From NCBI GenBank assembly GCA_018396795.1, contig JAGTRH010000017.1, forward strand, positions 1 to 13,279: a DNA stretch of 13,279 bases, in the 5' to 3' direction. A model generated the notes under the pieces. It did no database searches. It worked only from the letters and a program-made list of their open reading frames with translations, and was not told the DNA's origin. Source of the stretch: Candidatus Bathyarchaeota archaeon (GTDB lineage: Archaea; Thermoproteota; Bathyarchaeia; Bathyarchaeales; B26-1). Positions 1 to 7,464 of the stretch are shown here, in pieces (the first letter of the stretch is position 1; every line of letters begins with the position of its first letter). The translations under genes and the position numbers were made by a program.

Positions 1-217
1 AGATATCCATGTCTCCTTTCTCCAGCATTTCAACCGCCTTAGCCGGATCCGATACCGTGAAGAAGACAACCTCGTCGAACCATCCGTACTTATTTATTGG
101 AAGCTCCTCCGGTGCAGACATCGTTGGGATGATTGGTGCTAGAGCCTGAGTCAACATTAGAAGCATCAGGATTGCTGCAAATACCGTTAACTTGTTTTTT
201 AAACCATGAGGCATCAT
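1..217 (-). CDS. N-terminal part of a secreted ABC-type peptide solute-binding protein (cut by window edge)
   Basis: Seen: from ATG at 217-215 an open frame runs off the window at base 1. It starts MMPHGLKNKLTVFAA, a basic n-region followed by a hydrophobic core ending ALA, then PIIPTMSAPEE. This is a classic secretory signal peptide of about 28 residues. The mature part has FFTVSDPAKAVEMLEKGDMD, which matches the N-terminus of family 5 extracellular solute-binding proteins (DppA/OppA type), where a segment ending 'aLekGdiDi' is typical. Known: such proteins capture peptides or sugars outside the cell and deliver them to an ABC permease. The next ATG (214) is an equally possible start; GAGAG lies a few bases upstream. 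Inferred: it may be transcribed separately from the pilin genes, since only 25 bases separate them but a TATA-like box lies inside the preceding gene. The family call rests on about 70 residues. Confidence 0.65.
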   Translation of the reverse strand, partial: MMPHGLKNKLTVFAAILMLLMLTQALAPIIPTMSAPEELPINKYGWFDEVVFFTVSDPAKAVEMLEKGDMDI

Positions 218-242
218 TTTTCTCTCACATACATGCGCGTGC

Positions 243-767
243 TCAAAGCCCGATGACTACCACTTTTATATCGGTGAAGGATGTTGAGAAAAAGATTATC
301 TTGTATCTCCCCTGAGTAATCTTGACTGGGGTGAAATGAATTTCCTTCAAATTTCCTGATGGAGTTCTTCTTTTATACGATATGCTCGCTCCATTACCAA
401 GATCCTTTGGTTCCACATCAATCACTTCGCCATTACTATATTGATTTAATTGTAAGCGTAAATTTTCGAGAAGAGATTTCTCAGGTCTGTTCTTTGAGAT
501 AAAGGAAATCCACTCCTCAGTGAACTCTATTGTTTCGTCTGCAGAAAGCGACACTATCACTTCAGCAGAGGACTGGGGATTAATGATACAGTGCAGGATT
601 GCTCTGTTTATGTATTCTAAAGAGTATACTCCTAGGCTCTGCATTTTCATCATTTCTATCGTACGCATAGCTATGCTTAACGCTATTATTGCAGCCATAA
701 TGAGCACTGAAAAGAGGACGATTGCAGCTGGGACCGCCATTCCTAGTTTACTCTTATCACTGCCCAT
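243..767 (-). CDS. Type IV pilin-like protein (fourth in the pilus operon)
   Basis: A 174-residue protein beginning MGSDKSKLGMAVPAA, then an uninterrupted hydrophobic helix to about residue 32. Lysines before a glycine (SKLG) followed directly by the hydrophobic stretch fit the archaeal class III signal peptide, with cleavage by a PibD/FlaK-type peptidase predicted after Gly9. The rest is soluble and of mixed composition, with no recognised domain. I prefer the start at 767 over Met10 (740): GGGGTG sits about 7 bases upstream and the longer start keeps the charged leader. It overlaps the upstream gene by 25 bases, so it is probably translationally coupled. It ends in TGA. Inferred role: minor pilin or pseudopilin assembled by the ATPase and platform protein encoded upstream. 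The pilin class is supported by N-terminal architecture and context only. Confidence 0.65.
   Translation of the reverse strand: MGSDKSKLGMAVPAAIVLFSVLIMAAIIALSIAMRTIEMMKMQSLGVYSLEYINRAILHCIINPQSSAEVIVSLSADETIEFTEEWISFISKNRPEKSLLENLRLQLNQYSNGEVIDVEPKDLGNGASISYKRRTPSGNLKEIHFTPVKITQGRYKIIFFSTSFTDIKVVVIGL
264..270 (-). promoter_or_regulatory. Possible TATA box for the solute-binding protein gene
   Basis: On the minus strand the bases read TATAAAA inside the last codons of the preceding pilin-like gene. The centre is about 50 bases upstream of the ATG at 217, leaving room for a leader of about 25 bases containing a GAGAG element. Placement inside coding sequence makes this tentative. Confidence 0.3.
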
Positions 768-1570
768 AGTGTTTCACCCCTGCTTCCACTCACCACTAAA
801 ACTATGCCGATTTCACTATAGGGCTTGTCTTTCTCCAACATTATGTAATATTCGGGCCTGATTAAAACGCTTAATTTATAATATCCATTATCGCTTTCCT
901 TGAAACCATATGCCACTTCCTCCAACTGCTTATCGTTTAAGACATACACCGTGTACCTTACGTATTTAACTGGCCCATCAGTATCTTTCAAAGCAAAATC
1001 AAGATCCAACCGGTATAGGACAGTTCCACTTGCGCGAGTAAGCCCACTACGGCTAATCTCGCTTAATTCTATCCAATAGCTTTTTGCGCTGTTCAGCCCT
1101 CCAAGTACTGGGTCTGTAAGGTCATATTCTAAAGTTATATTGAAATAGGTTAAATTAACTAAGATTCTCCCCTGTATCGATGCTCCATCCATATTGTTGT
1201 ACTTCAATTTTTCCCGGTCCTCGTGAAGCTTGTTAACACTTATGCTGTAAACGCTTTCCATGAAATAGTGTGCGCTCCCAGGTTTCTCATCATCTAAAAA
1301 GTGGTTCTTTTTCAAATTCTCCTCCACAATTTCGCTTGCACTACGCTCAATCTCATAATCCATCATGTATTCTTTAAAATGCTCGAAGGCTTCCTTTGTC
1401 CTAGTGGAAAACTCTGCTCTCAACACGCCCTTTAAAACACTTTCAAGCAGCTCTGTTCGACCTGAAAATGGGGGCTCGTCGATAAACCTTGGAGAATACA
1501 TTAATGCAATAATTATGGCCAGCAGGATTACCAAGGTTGCTAAAATGTATGAGCCGCCCTGCTTATTCAT
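743..1570 (-). CDS. Type IV pilin-like protein, large (275 aa)
   Basis: Starts MNKQGGSYILATLV with a hydrophobic segment to about residue 24 (ending IIIALMYS). A short polar leader ending in Gly-Gly before the hydrophobic helix is consistent with a prepilin peptidase site. The remaining ~250 residues are soluble, rich in beta-type segments, and carry sequons such as NLT and NIT near residues 135-145, as expected of an extracytoplasmic domain. At 275 residues it is longer than typical major pilins, so a minor or tip pilin is more likely. The start is well supported: GGTGGAGAAGG lies immediately upstream of the ATG. It overlaps the previous gene by 4 bases and the next by 25, and ends in TAG. 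No domain family recognised. Confidence 0.65.
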   Translation of the reverse strand: MNKQGGSYILATLVILLAIIIALMYSPRFIDEPPFSGRTELLESVLKGVLRAEFSTRTKEAFEHFKEYMMDYEIERSASEIVEENLKKNHFLDDEKPGSAHYFMESVYSISVNKLHEDREKLKYNNMDGASIQGRILVNLTYFNITLEYDLTDPVLGGLNSAKSYWIELSEISRSGLTRASGTVLYRLDLDFALKDTDGPVKYVRYTVYVLNDKQLEEVAYGFKESDNGYYKLSVLIRPEYYIMLEKDKPYSEIGIVLVVSGSRGETLWAVIRVN

Positions 1571-1995
1571 CCTTCTCCACCCGAGATGCTTAAGACAACT
1601 ATCCTAATCTGCTCTTCACCGTTAAAAGTAAGGTACAGGAAGGCTCCACTAGCAGATTTCTCAGAGTCGAATCCTCTTGAAATGGACCATAGCATCCTCC
1701 ACTGTTCATCATAAACAGTCATGTTATACCCATATGAAGGGGGTAAAACTGATTCTATAATCTTCTTGGAAAGCTCAATGTTTCCACTTCCATCTTCGCC
1801 GTAAATCATCCAGTAAAGGGTGTCTTTCTCATCCAGCAGGGTTAAGATTCTATTAGCAATATTTGACAGCCCCTTATAGGATCTTGTATTAATTATTGAG
1901 ATGTTTAAAACATTTATGAACAGGAAGCCTATTAATAAAACGACTAGTGCCAACGACAATTCTATTAGTCTTGCTTGACCTGTCTTTTTACCCAA
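1567..1995 (-). CDS. Type IV pilin-like protein with TTG start
   Basis: A 142-residue protein. The N-terminus MGKKTGQARLIELSLALVV continues into a hydrophobic helix to about residue 30. The short lysine-rich leader followed by RLIEL and a long hydrophobic run closely resembles type IV pilins (bacterial form: leader-G, then FTLIEL), with the Glu at the place that normally pairs with the mature N-terminus during assembly. The initiation codon is TTG at 1995-1993. An in-frame TAG a few codons upstream leaves no ATG or GTG alternative, and the upstream gene overlaps by 8 bases, so translation is probably coupled. It ends in TGA overlapping the next ATG. A sequon (NMT) lies in the soluble part. 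Role inferred: minor pilin of the same apparatus. Confidence 0.65.
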   Translation of the reverse strand: MGKKTGQARLIELSLALVVLLIGFLFINVLNISIINTRSYKGLSNIANRILTLLDEKDTLYWMIYGEDGSGNIELSKKIIESVLPPSYGYNMTVYDEQWRMLWSISRGFDSEKSASGAFLYLTFNGEEQIRIVVLSISGGEG

Positions 1996-2485
1996 CCCAT
2001 AGATACGCCTCTATTAGCCAAAGGGTGTTTTGAACCTTAGCCATATCGATTATTTTTACAGCATGATTCGGAATTTCCCTTATTCCCATTTCTATAGGAG
2101 GAGGTGGAGGATAAGGCTCGGAAACCCTAGAACTTGTAAAGGATCCTGAAACCTCCGCTATAGCAGTTATTTTCACGTAATAGGCTAAATCTTTCATAGG
2201 ATGATTTTCGGATTTAAGCTTCTCGTAAACTTGTTGAGAAACCTTATAGATAAAGATTCTTCTAAAATCTTCTTCACTCATACTTCTAATCTCCTCTATA
2301 GACTTTGCACGCGTTTCTAACCATAGTTTTATGAAGCTCGATATCGCGTGTCCCCGTTGGCTGAGGGATTCGTAAAGAGCCTCTTGAGTATTCGCCAAGA
2401 AAATATCCTGTACACGGGATGTTGTGAACGCAATGATAATAATGAACAGAACGATTCCCACGAGTGCTTCCATCAGCGCGTTCAT
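1988..2485 (-). CDS. Small membrane-anchored pilin-like protein with polyproline segment
   Basis: 165 residues. MNALMEALVG leads directly into a hydrophobic helix (about residues 7-22, GIVLFIIIIAF) with almost no leader. If it is a pilin, it has lost or never had a recognisable basic prepilin signal, so it may be an uncleaved pilin-like subunit. Residues about 25-100 are strongly helical and amphipathic (QEALYESLSQRG and onward). Residues 126-130 are five consecutive prolines, followed by an aromatic C-terminus ending LWLIEAYLWVG. The ATG overlaps the platform-protein stop in an ATGA arrangement, and the downstream gene overlaps its TAA by 8 bases. Position directly after the TadC-like gene supports a structural or assembly role in the pilus. 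No family recognised. Confidence 0.6.
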   Translation of the reverse strand: MNALMEALVGIVLFIIIIAFTTSRVQDIFLANTQEALYESLSQRGHAISSFIKLWLETRAKSIEEIRSMSEEDFRRIFIYKVSQQVYEKLKSENHPMKDLAYYVKITAIAEVSGSFTSSRVSEPYPPPPPIEMGIREIPNHAVKIIDMAKVQNTLWLIEAYLWVG

Positions 2486-4185
2486 TTAAGACTCACGCCA
2501 AACATAATCATGAACATTGATAGGATCGAAATAACTAAATAAAGCACTACATAAATGAGGCCCACGCCGATCTTGTTATCGCTAATCTTTCCGGTTAATA
2601 AACCTAGGCAAACAGCATTTACCATTAAGCCTGAAAAAACTATGTCTATGAAGGAAGGCAGGTCTTCCTTAGATACTACTTGAAATCTAAACATTATTAC
2701 TGAAGCCCTTTCAGCTTGAGCACGCATGAGTTCTGAACCCCATCCGCTCAAGGGAATAACAATCATTCTGACCAGTATTCCGATTATTAGTATTAGCATC
2801 ATCATCGTCATGAAACTGAACATTTTCAATGGAGAGATGTTTTGCTTCATAATTTTATTTGTATCAGTTATTTCCCTAGTTATGTTAGTTACCTCTTCAA
2901 AAACTTCCCCCTTTCCACCAAATTTAATTGCTTCGGAAAGCAGTGAAAAAATTACCAACCCGGTCCATGAAAGATCGTCTTTCACAGCCCTAATAGCGTC
3001 TTCAAATGATGACCCGGATGTAACCGCTTTTTCTATCTTATTTAAAAGCTCGTCGAACTCACTTCCATATGTTTTTATTTTTACTATGGAACTTATGGCA
3101 AGAAGAGGGGAAACACCTCTCTTCACCTCCTCAGTCATGTCTCTTAGAAAGCTCGGAAGCGCGTTATCTATCCTGTTCAACCTTCTAATTCTCCTGTAAA
3201 AAAGGGTTCCTTCTATAACAGATACTGGAAGAGAGGCTAAAAATAACGATAATGTTATATTATACATACTTAGGTATTCGACTGTTCCCGATAAAAATTG
3301 GACAGCAAAATACGTTGCAACCCCGGCCACTATTGCTGGTGGAATATAGTAGACAATTCTCCTGTAAAGCCTCATGAAGGATACTGGAGTCTTGGGGTAG
3401 AGAGCGTCGATTATCAGGAGAATAGCGACCGTTAGCAACGGGATCACTATATAGGAATAGGCTCTTATTTGAAGGAGGCTCTCTCGGGTTGCAAACATGG
3501 AGTAAAGAGTGAAGAGAATCATAGGGAGTACCCCGAATAAAACAAGTATTACATCAGCCATCGTCTTCATTGTTTCAGAAAGTCTTACATAGGATTCTCT
3601 CAGTATCATGAATGATGATTTCATCTTATCCCTCAGCATTATATAGAGATCCACTCCACTTCTAACTGTTCCTATTATTGAGAAAATAAAGTCTTGAATT
3701 GCCTCTGAACCCATAATCTCCGCTTCTTTTTTAACAGCCGTCCACTCGTCAAGCGCGTATAACTGTCTAAGTTTTTCAATTCTCTTTGACATTCTACCAC
3801 TTGCTGGGAAAATATCTGAGAAAGCTGCTAATTTACCTATGGCAGAGGAAGGCGGTAAACCAGCGACACCATAAAGTGTTAGTAAGGCAGATGTAAAAGG
3901 AAGCTCTTTTTCAACCTGTTTCAGCTCGGTATAGCCTTTAAACACAGGCTCTATAGAGAGTATAAATGTGATGGCCACGGGGAAAGGCGATGCCCAGAGT
4001 AGTAAGTCAAAAATGGGTTCAGATACTGAAATGGGAAAAATACCATGTTTTAACATAAGAGAAATAGCGATCAGTAAAAAAGAAAAAGAAAAAGCAGCCA
4101 GCATATTTATCAGGAATGTTCTTTTAAACTTGCTCGGCGTAATGCCAGCCTGAGCCAAATAAAGATATTTGTCTATATTAAACAT
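2482..4185 (-). CDS. TadC/FlaJ-type pilus platform membrane protein (type II secretion F family)
   Basis: A 567-residue polytopic protein. Hydrophobic segments lie at about residues 24-44, 57-77, 212-232, 243-262, 277-298, 308-330, 455-478, 514-532 and 540-564. Two cytoplasmic helical T2SSF-like domains sit between them: about 95-210 (with LPFTSALLTLYGVAGLPPSS) and about 342-450 (with LPSFLRDMTEEVKRGVSPL). This duplicated arrangement is typical of archaeal FlaJ/TadC platform proteins. Known role: it anchors the pilus in the cytoplasmic membrane and transmits conformational work from the ATPase to subunit insertion. The gene follows the ATPase gene by 6 bases and overlaps the first pilin-like gene by 4, so ATPase, platform and pilins form one transcription unit. 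I cannot separate archaellum, adhesion pilus and Tad-like systems from sequence alone; no archaellum-specific genes are seen. Confidence 0.85.
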   Translation of the reverse strand: MFNIDKYLYLAQAGITPSKFKRTFLINMLAAFSFSFLLIAISLMLKHGIFPISVSEPIFDLLLWASPFPVAITFILSIEPVFKGYTELKQVEKELPFTSALLTLYGVAGLPPSSAIGKLAAFSDIFPASGRMSKRIEKLRQLYALDEWTAVKKEAEIMGSEAIQDFIFSIIGTVRSGVDLYIMLRDKMKSSFMILRESYVRLSETMKTMADVILVLFGVLPMILFTLYSMFATRESLLQIRAYSYIVIPLLTVAILLIIDALYPKTPVSFMRLYRRIVYYIPPAIVAGVATYFAVQFLSGTVEYLSMYNITLSLFLASLPVSVIEGTLFYRRIRRLNRIDNALPSFLRDMTEEVKRGVSPLLAISSIVKIKTYGSEFDELLNKIEKAVTSGSSFEDAIRAVKDDLSWTGLVIFSLLSEAIKFGGKGEVFEEVTNITREITDTNKIMKQNISPLKMFSFMTMMMLILIIGILVRMIVIPLSGWGSELMRAQAERASVIMFRFQVVSKEDLPSFIDIVFSGLMVNAVCLGLLTGKISDNKIGVGLIYVVLYLVISILSMFMIMFGVSLK

Positions 4186-4191
4186 TAAGCA

Positions 4192-5913
4192 TCACTTACG
4201 TGACCAAAACCTTTTTTTATGTTTTTTCGTTTTTTTAATCCCAGGACCTGTTTTTGAACCTTCTTTAACATGTTTTATTTTCGCTGGTTGTTTCCTAATT
4301 GGACTAACCCTTATGGGTTTCGGCTTAGTAACATCTATGCCTGCGGAATCCGTACTCTGAACATTATCCTTAGTTTCCACCTCTTCAAATACTTGTCTTG
4401 GCAACAGCTGTTGATCCTTATAATATTCAGGATTACTATAATATTTTTTAAGTTCGCCTAAGAACCCATCAGGTTCTAAAACATTCGGATCACTATCTGC
4501 AAGATTCCTTAACCATTTCAGGTATTCTGTTCTTTTTTCCAACTCTTCTTTGAAATCTATACCGGCTTTATCCCAAAGGTATTTCACTGTTTTTGAACTC
4601 ATTAGCTTTTCAAAATCTATACTGTAAGAATCAGTACGAACATCATATGATACAAAAACCTCAAATTTTGTTTCACCATTATGGAGAATTACATGTCCTA
4701 TTTCAGTTATTCTCCTTTTCCCCATTTCACTTACTTTCTTTATAAAAATTATTCCTCCACGCAAAGCTATTAATTCCTCTTTCTTTAGGCCTATGTGCTG
4801 CATTCTCGTACATAGATCTTCGAAATTAGGTGCATGAAAAGTTGTAATTCCTCCACTGCCTGCAGCTATAGCGTTTATCCACGTAGGTACGTCTTCTTCA
4901 CTCCTGACCTCGTTAACAACTATATAGTCAACGACTGCTCTTAATATTTGTTTCAAAAGTTCTTGCGTCGTTATCGGTTTTCCATCCGATGTTAGAGATT
5001 CTCTCGTAAAGTATCTTAACCAACTTTCTGGTCTCACGGGAAGCTTGAATTCAGGTACATCTTCTATCGTACCTATTCTGACAGTGGGCCTGGTAAACCC
5101 GCATATAGAGTTTGCGAGTGAGGTTTTCCCAGAGTCCATTTCTCCACATACAAGCATAGGCATTTTATTCTCCATGAATATCCAGAGTATGGCAGCAATC
5201 TCAGGGGTGAGCGTATTGTTCTTCATAAGCTTGGTGGGTGTCCACCCGGTTTTAGGGAATTTTTTTATCGTGAAGGTCGAGGACCCTGCTATCTCCCCCA
5301 TGTAGCTTGCAGCAAGTCTGCTCCCATCCGGCAATCTAGCATTATCTATTCTGGGGTTCGCTTTGGATATGGTTTTTGCAGCCTTATAAGCCAATCTTTG
5401 AACTAACTGATCTAGTTCATCCGCATTATATTTCAAGTTAGTCGTTAAACGACCTATGCCATAATATTTAACAGTCAGGGAAACATCAGCACCGGTACAT
5501 TCAATACTTTCTATATTTGGATCATGCATCAATGGGTCTAAGCTTGAATACCTGTCTTCGCTGATTTCCCTCATAATCAGATATTTAAGACCAGGTGAAA
5601 TTTTCAATTCTCCTAACCGCTTTTTAATATCCTCATCCTTCTTAAATTCTGAATAAATTAGCTCGCCTGCTGTTTTTTCAAGTAGTTCCAATTGATCTTC
5701 TGTCACCGGGGGGTCCTGAACAAGATAATAACCCAACCCTTCTTTTACGCCGATCATGATCTTTGTCTGAGTGTTTTCAACGTAATACTCTTTTTCCTTT
5801 CTAAATCCAGTTAGATCCGCTGAGAAAACCTTTATTTTTATTTTGGGAAATGTTTCAGGCTTTTTACCTTTTTTATCTGGAGTCATTTTCACATTACGCT
5901 TGAGTATCGCCAT
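4192..5913 (-). CDS. Type II/IV secretion system ATPase (TadA/CpaF/FlaI-like)
   Basis: 573 residues. The hexameric motor that powers pilus or secretion assembly. The N-terminal domain (about 1-230) carries the linker motif NPRIDNARLPDGSRLAAS, typical of the VirB11/TadA family. The C-terminal ATPase domain has Walker A GEMDSGKT (257-264), an Asp box TIEDVPE (282-288), a Walker B-like YIVVNEVR (330-337; Glu335) and a His box GSGGITTFHA (352-361). Most relatives have G-E-V-R where this protein has N-E-V-R. After about residue 530 there is a low-complexity, strongly basic tail rich in Lys and Pro, ending KKHKKRFWSRK, not usual for the family. Start: GGAG lies 5 bases upstream of the ATG, and a TATA box precedes it by about 35 bases. 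First gene of the pilus operon. Confidence 0.9.
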   Translation of the reverse strand: MAILKRNVKMTPDKKGKKPETFPKIKIKVFSADLTGFRKEKEYYVENTQTKIMIGVKEGLGYYLVQDPPVTEDQLELLEKTAGELIYSEFKKDEDIKKRLGELKISPGLKYLIMREISEDRYSSLDPLMHDPNIESIECTGADVSLTVKYYGIGRLTTNLKYNADELDQLVQRLAYKAAKTISKANPRIDNARLPDGSRLAASYMGEIAGSSTFTIKKFPKTGWTPTKLMKNNTLTPEIAAILWIFMENKMPMLVCGEMDSGKTSLANSICGFTRPTVRIGTIEDVPEFKLPVRPESWLRYFTRESLTSDGKPITTQELLKQILRAVVDYIVVNEVRSEEDVPTWINAIAAGSGGITTFHAPNFEDLCTRMQHIGLKKEELIALRGGIIFIKKVSEMGKRRITEIGHVILHNGETKFEVFVSYDVRTDSYSIDFEKLMSSKTVKYLWDKAGIDFKEELEKRTEYLKWLRNLADSDPNVLEPDGFLGELKKYYSNPEYYKDQQLLPRQVFEEVETKDNVQSTDSAGIDVTKPKPIRVSPIRKQPAKIKHVKEGSKTGPGIKKTKKHKKRFWSRK

Positions 5914-5944
5914 TCATACTCCATTTTATGGTAAGTGAAATCCA

Positions 5945-5957
5945 CATATAAATTTTT
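5945..5957 (-). promoter_or_regulatory. Archaeal promoter (BRE + TATA) of the pilus operon
   Basis: On the minus strand the region reads AAAAATTTATATG, an A-rich BRE-like stretch then a TATA box centred about 36 bases from the ATG at 5913. Transcription would start near 5924, leaving a leader of about 10 bases with GGAG. It lies in the only clear gap (5914-6012) between the ubiquitin-type locus and the pilus genes, so the two groups are probably transcribed separately. Confidence 0.6.
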
Positions 5958-5965
5958 CTAGAGAA

Positions 5966-5986
5966 ACCCTGTATTTGATAGAGGGT
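5966..5986 (-). terminator. Weak stem-loop downstream of the zinc-ribbon gene
   Basis: ACCCT (5966-5970) and AGGGT (5982-5986) form a 5-bp inverted repeat with an 11-base loop, lying between the stop of the zinc-ribbon gene (6013) and the TATA box of the pilus operon. On the minus strand it is followed by a short mixed T/A run. It could help end the upstream transcript, but the stem is short and archaeal termination often needs only a T-tract. Confidence 0.25.
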
Positions 5987-6012
5987 CTTACACCAAAATA
6001 TGGGCATTGCAC

Positions 6013-7446
6013 TTATAAAAGTGAATTCCCGCACTCTATACAGAAAGATGCATCACTATCATTTTTAAACCCGCATGAACTACAGCTTAATGATTCTCTA
6101 TCTTCCCTTACTAACATATCATACTCTTGAAGAGATAAAGGCAGGTCTGAAGCTATGTTTTGAATCAGTTTAATAACTTCTTTCTCACTTTCTAAAATAT
6201 CTTCGACAGACTCCTTAAAAGACTCGTCGACACGGAGTCCCACTCTGCTTGCCAAATCCTTAAATATGTTTATTTTTTTAGACAGGGTTAAGTTAAATTT
6301 TTGATTTAAAACATTAACCGCAAAATACTGGGATGTTTCAGCAAAAATGGTTTCTGATTCTTGAAAGGCCTTTCTGAGCTCTTCTAAACGTGATTCAGCT
6401 TCTCTATATTTAACTTCCTTTTCTCGAATTTCTTCTGTAAGAGCATTTCCTTCAATAAGTTTTCTAGCATTTAACAATTCTAACTCAACTTTGAGTTCGG
6501 ATAATGTGCTTTCTACGCGTGCTATTTCCTCAGAGAAACTAAATCCACATTCTGGGCAAAACTTACTTCCTATTGGTAAAATACTTTTGCAATTATAGCA
6601 GACAGCATGCTTCTTTTCTTTAGAATCCTTTGGCAAGAAAACTTGGTTTATCTTCGATCCACAGAATTTGCAATACTTCCACGATATTTGAACAGTTTTT
6701 CCACATGAATCACATTTTCTATCCTCCTTTTCTTCGTACAATACATCGGGATAAAGAATACTTCCTAATATAAATAGATTCATGGATTTTCTAACCATGT
6801 TTTTCCTAGATTCCTCGTATTTTTCTCTAAGATTTTTTGATACTGCTACCTTTGCCTCAGTCCTGAGCTTTTTAAGGTTATCCAGAGATTCTAAGGCCAT
6901 TTCTCCCAAGAATCTAAGTTTCGTCAGAAAGCCGTTAACATAGATCAACTGGTCGAGAAATTCATCAGAAAAATCGCTAATGATTTTCTGCTTCTCATCT
7001 TTTTTAGTCTCAACGAAAGGCCTGGCTACAAGTTCGCTGACAACTTGCAATATATATTCAATATTGTTTAACGCCTCTCTTAAATTAACCAGATTTGAAT
7101 TTAGGCATGTTTTATCAATAGATAACTCTTTAAGACTAGGCCTTAGCAATAGTTCTTCAAGCCTTTTTTTATACGTTTGTTCATCAATTTCTCCCGCAAA
7201 ATACATAAGATCGTATTCGGCGGCTTCGAAAACCAAGTTTTTAAGAATAAAATCTGGAGTCGACGGATTCATCAATTTTATAGCCCTTAGTCTTTCTAGT
7301 GTCCTTAATGCATCCAGTATATCCTTTGTATTCATTTGGAGCTGTTTTTCAGCATCTTCCAAAGAGAAGGTTACACTCCCGTTTTTTGAACATGATATTA
7401 TGTATTTTAAAACTTTTATGGCAGTTTCATCTAAATCTGTTGACAT
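6013..7446 (-). CDS. Winged-helix-like, coiled-coil protein with three zinc ribbons
   Basis: 477 residues, no named family recognised. Order: a winged-helix-like N-terminus (about 1-70; LDETAIKVLKYI, then DALRTLERLRAIKL), a helical segment with the hairpin motif FAGEIDEQTYKKRLEEL (83-99), a long helical region (110-225), zinc ribbon 1 (Cys245, 248, 259, 262), zinc ribbon 2 (Cys283, 286, 297, 300), a coiled coil (about 305-370), another helical region, and a C-terminal zinc ribbon (Cys455, 458, 469, 472). All twelve cysteines are in intact CxxC pairs. The gene begins 18 bases after the E1-like gene on the same strand, so it is probably co-transcribed with it. Zinc ribbons can bind ubiquitin (for example the NZF type), so this could be an adaptor or receptor of the modifier, but it could equally be DNA- or RNA-associated. 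Function unknown. It ends in TAA. Confidence 0.75.
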   Translation of the reverse strand: MSTDLDETAIKVLKYIISCSKNGSVTFSLEDAEKQLQMNTKDILDALRTLERLRAIKLMNPSTPDFILKNLVFEAAEYDLMYFAGEIDEQTYKKRLEELLLRPSLKELSIDKTCLNSNLVNLREALNNIEYILQVVSELVARPFVETKKDEKQKIISDFSDEFLDQLIYVNGFLTKLRFLGEMALESLDNLKKLRTEAKVAVSKNLREKYEESRKNMVRKSMNLFILGSILYPDVLYEEKEDRKCDSCGKTVQISWKYCKFCGSKINQVFLPKDSKEKKHAVCYNCKSILPIGSKFCPECGFSFSEEIARVESTLSELKVELELLNARKLIEGNALTEEIREKEVKYREAESRLEELRKAFQESETIFAETSQYFAVNVLNQKFNLTLSKKINIFKDLASRVGLRVDESFKESVEDILESEKEVIKLIQNIASDLPLSLQEYDMLVREDRESLSCSSCGFKNDSDASFCIECGNSLL

Positions 7447-7464
7447 TTTTTTCTAAAACCCCTG

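Noticed and set aside
2726..3199. Plus-strand open frame of 157 codons inside the platform-protein gene
   Set aside because: It is antisense to a well-supported membrane protein, and its composition is explained as a shadow of that gene.
6980..7456. Plus-strand open frame of 158 codons opposite the zinc-ribbon gene
   Set aside because: Antisense shadow of a coding region with intact zinc-binding motifs; no start signal and no family pattern.
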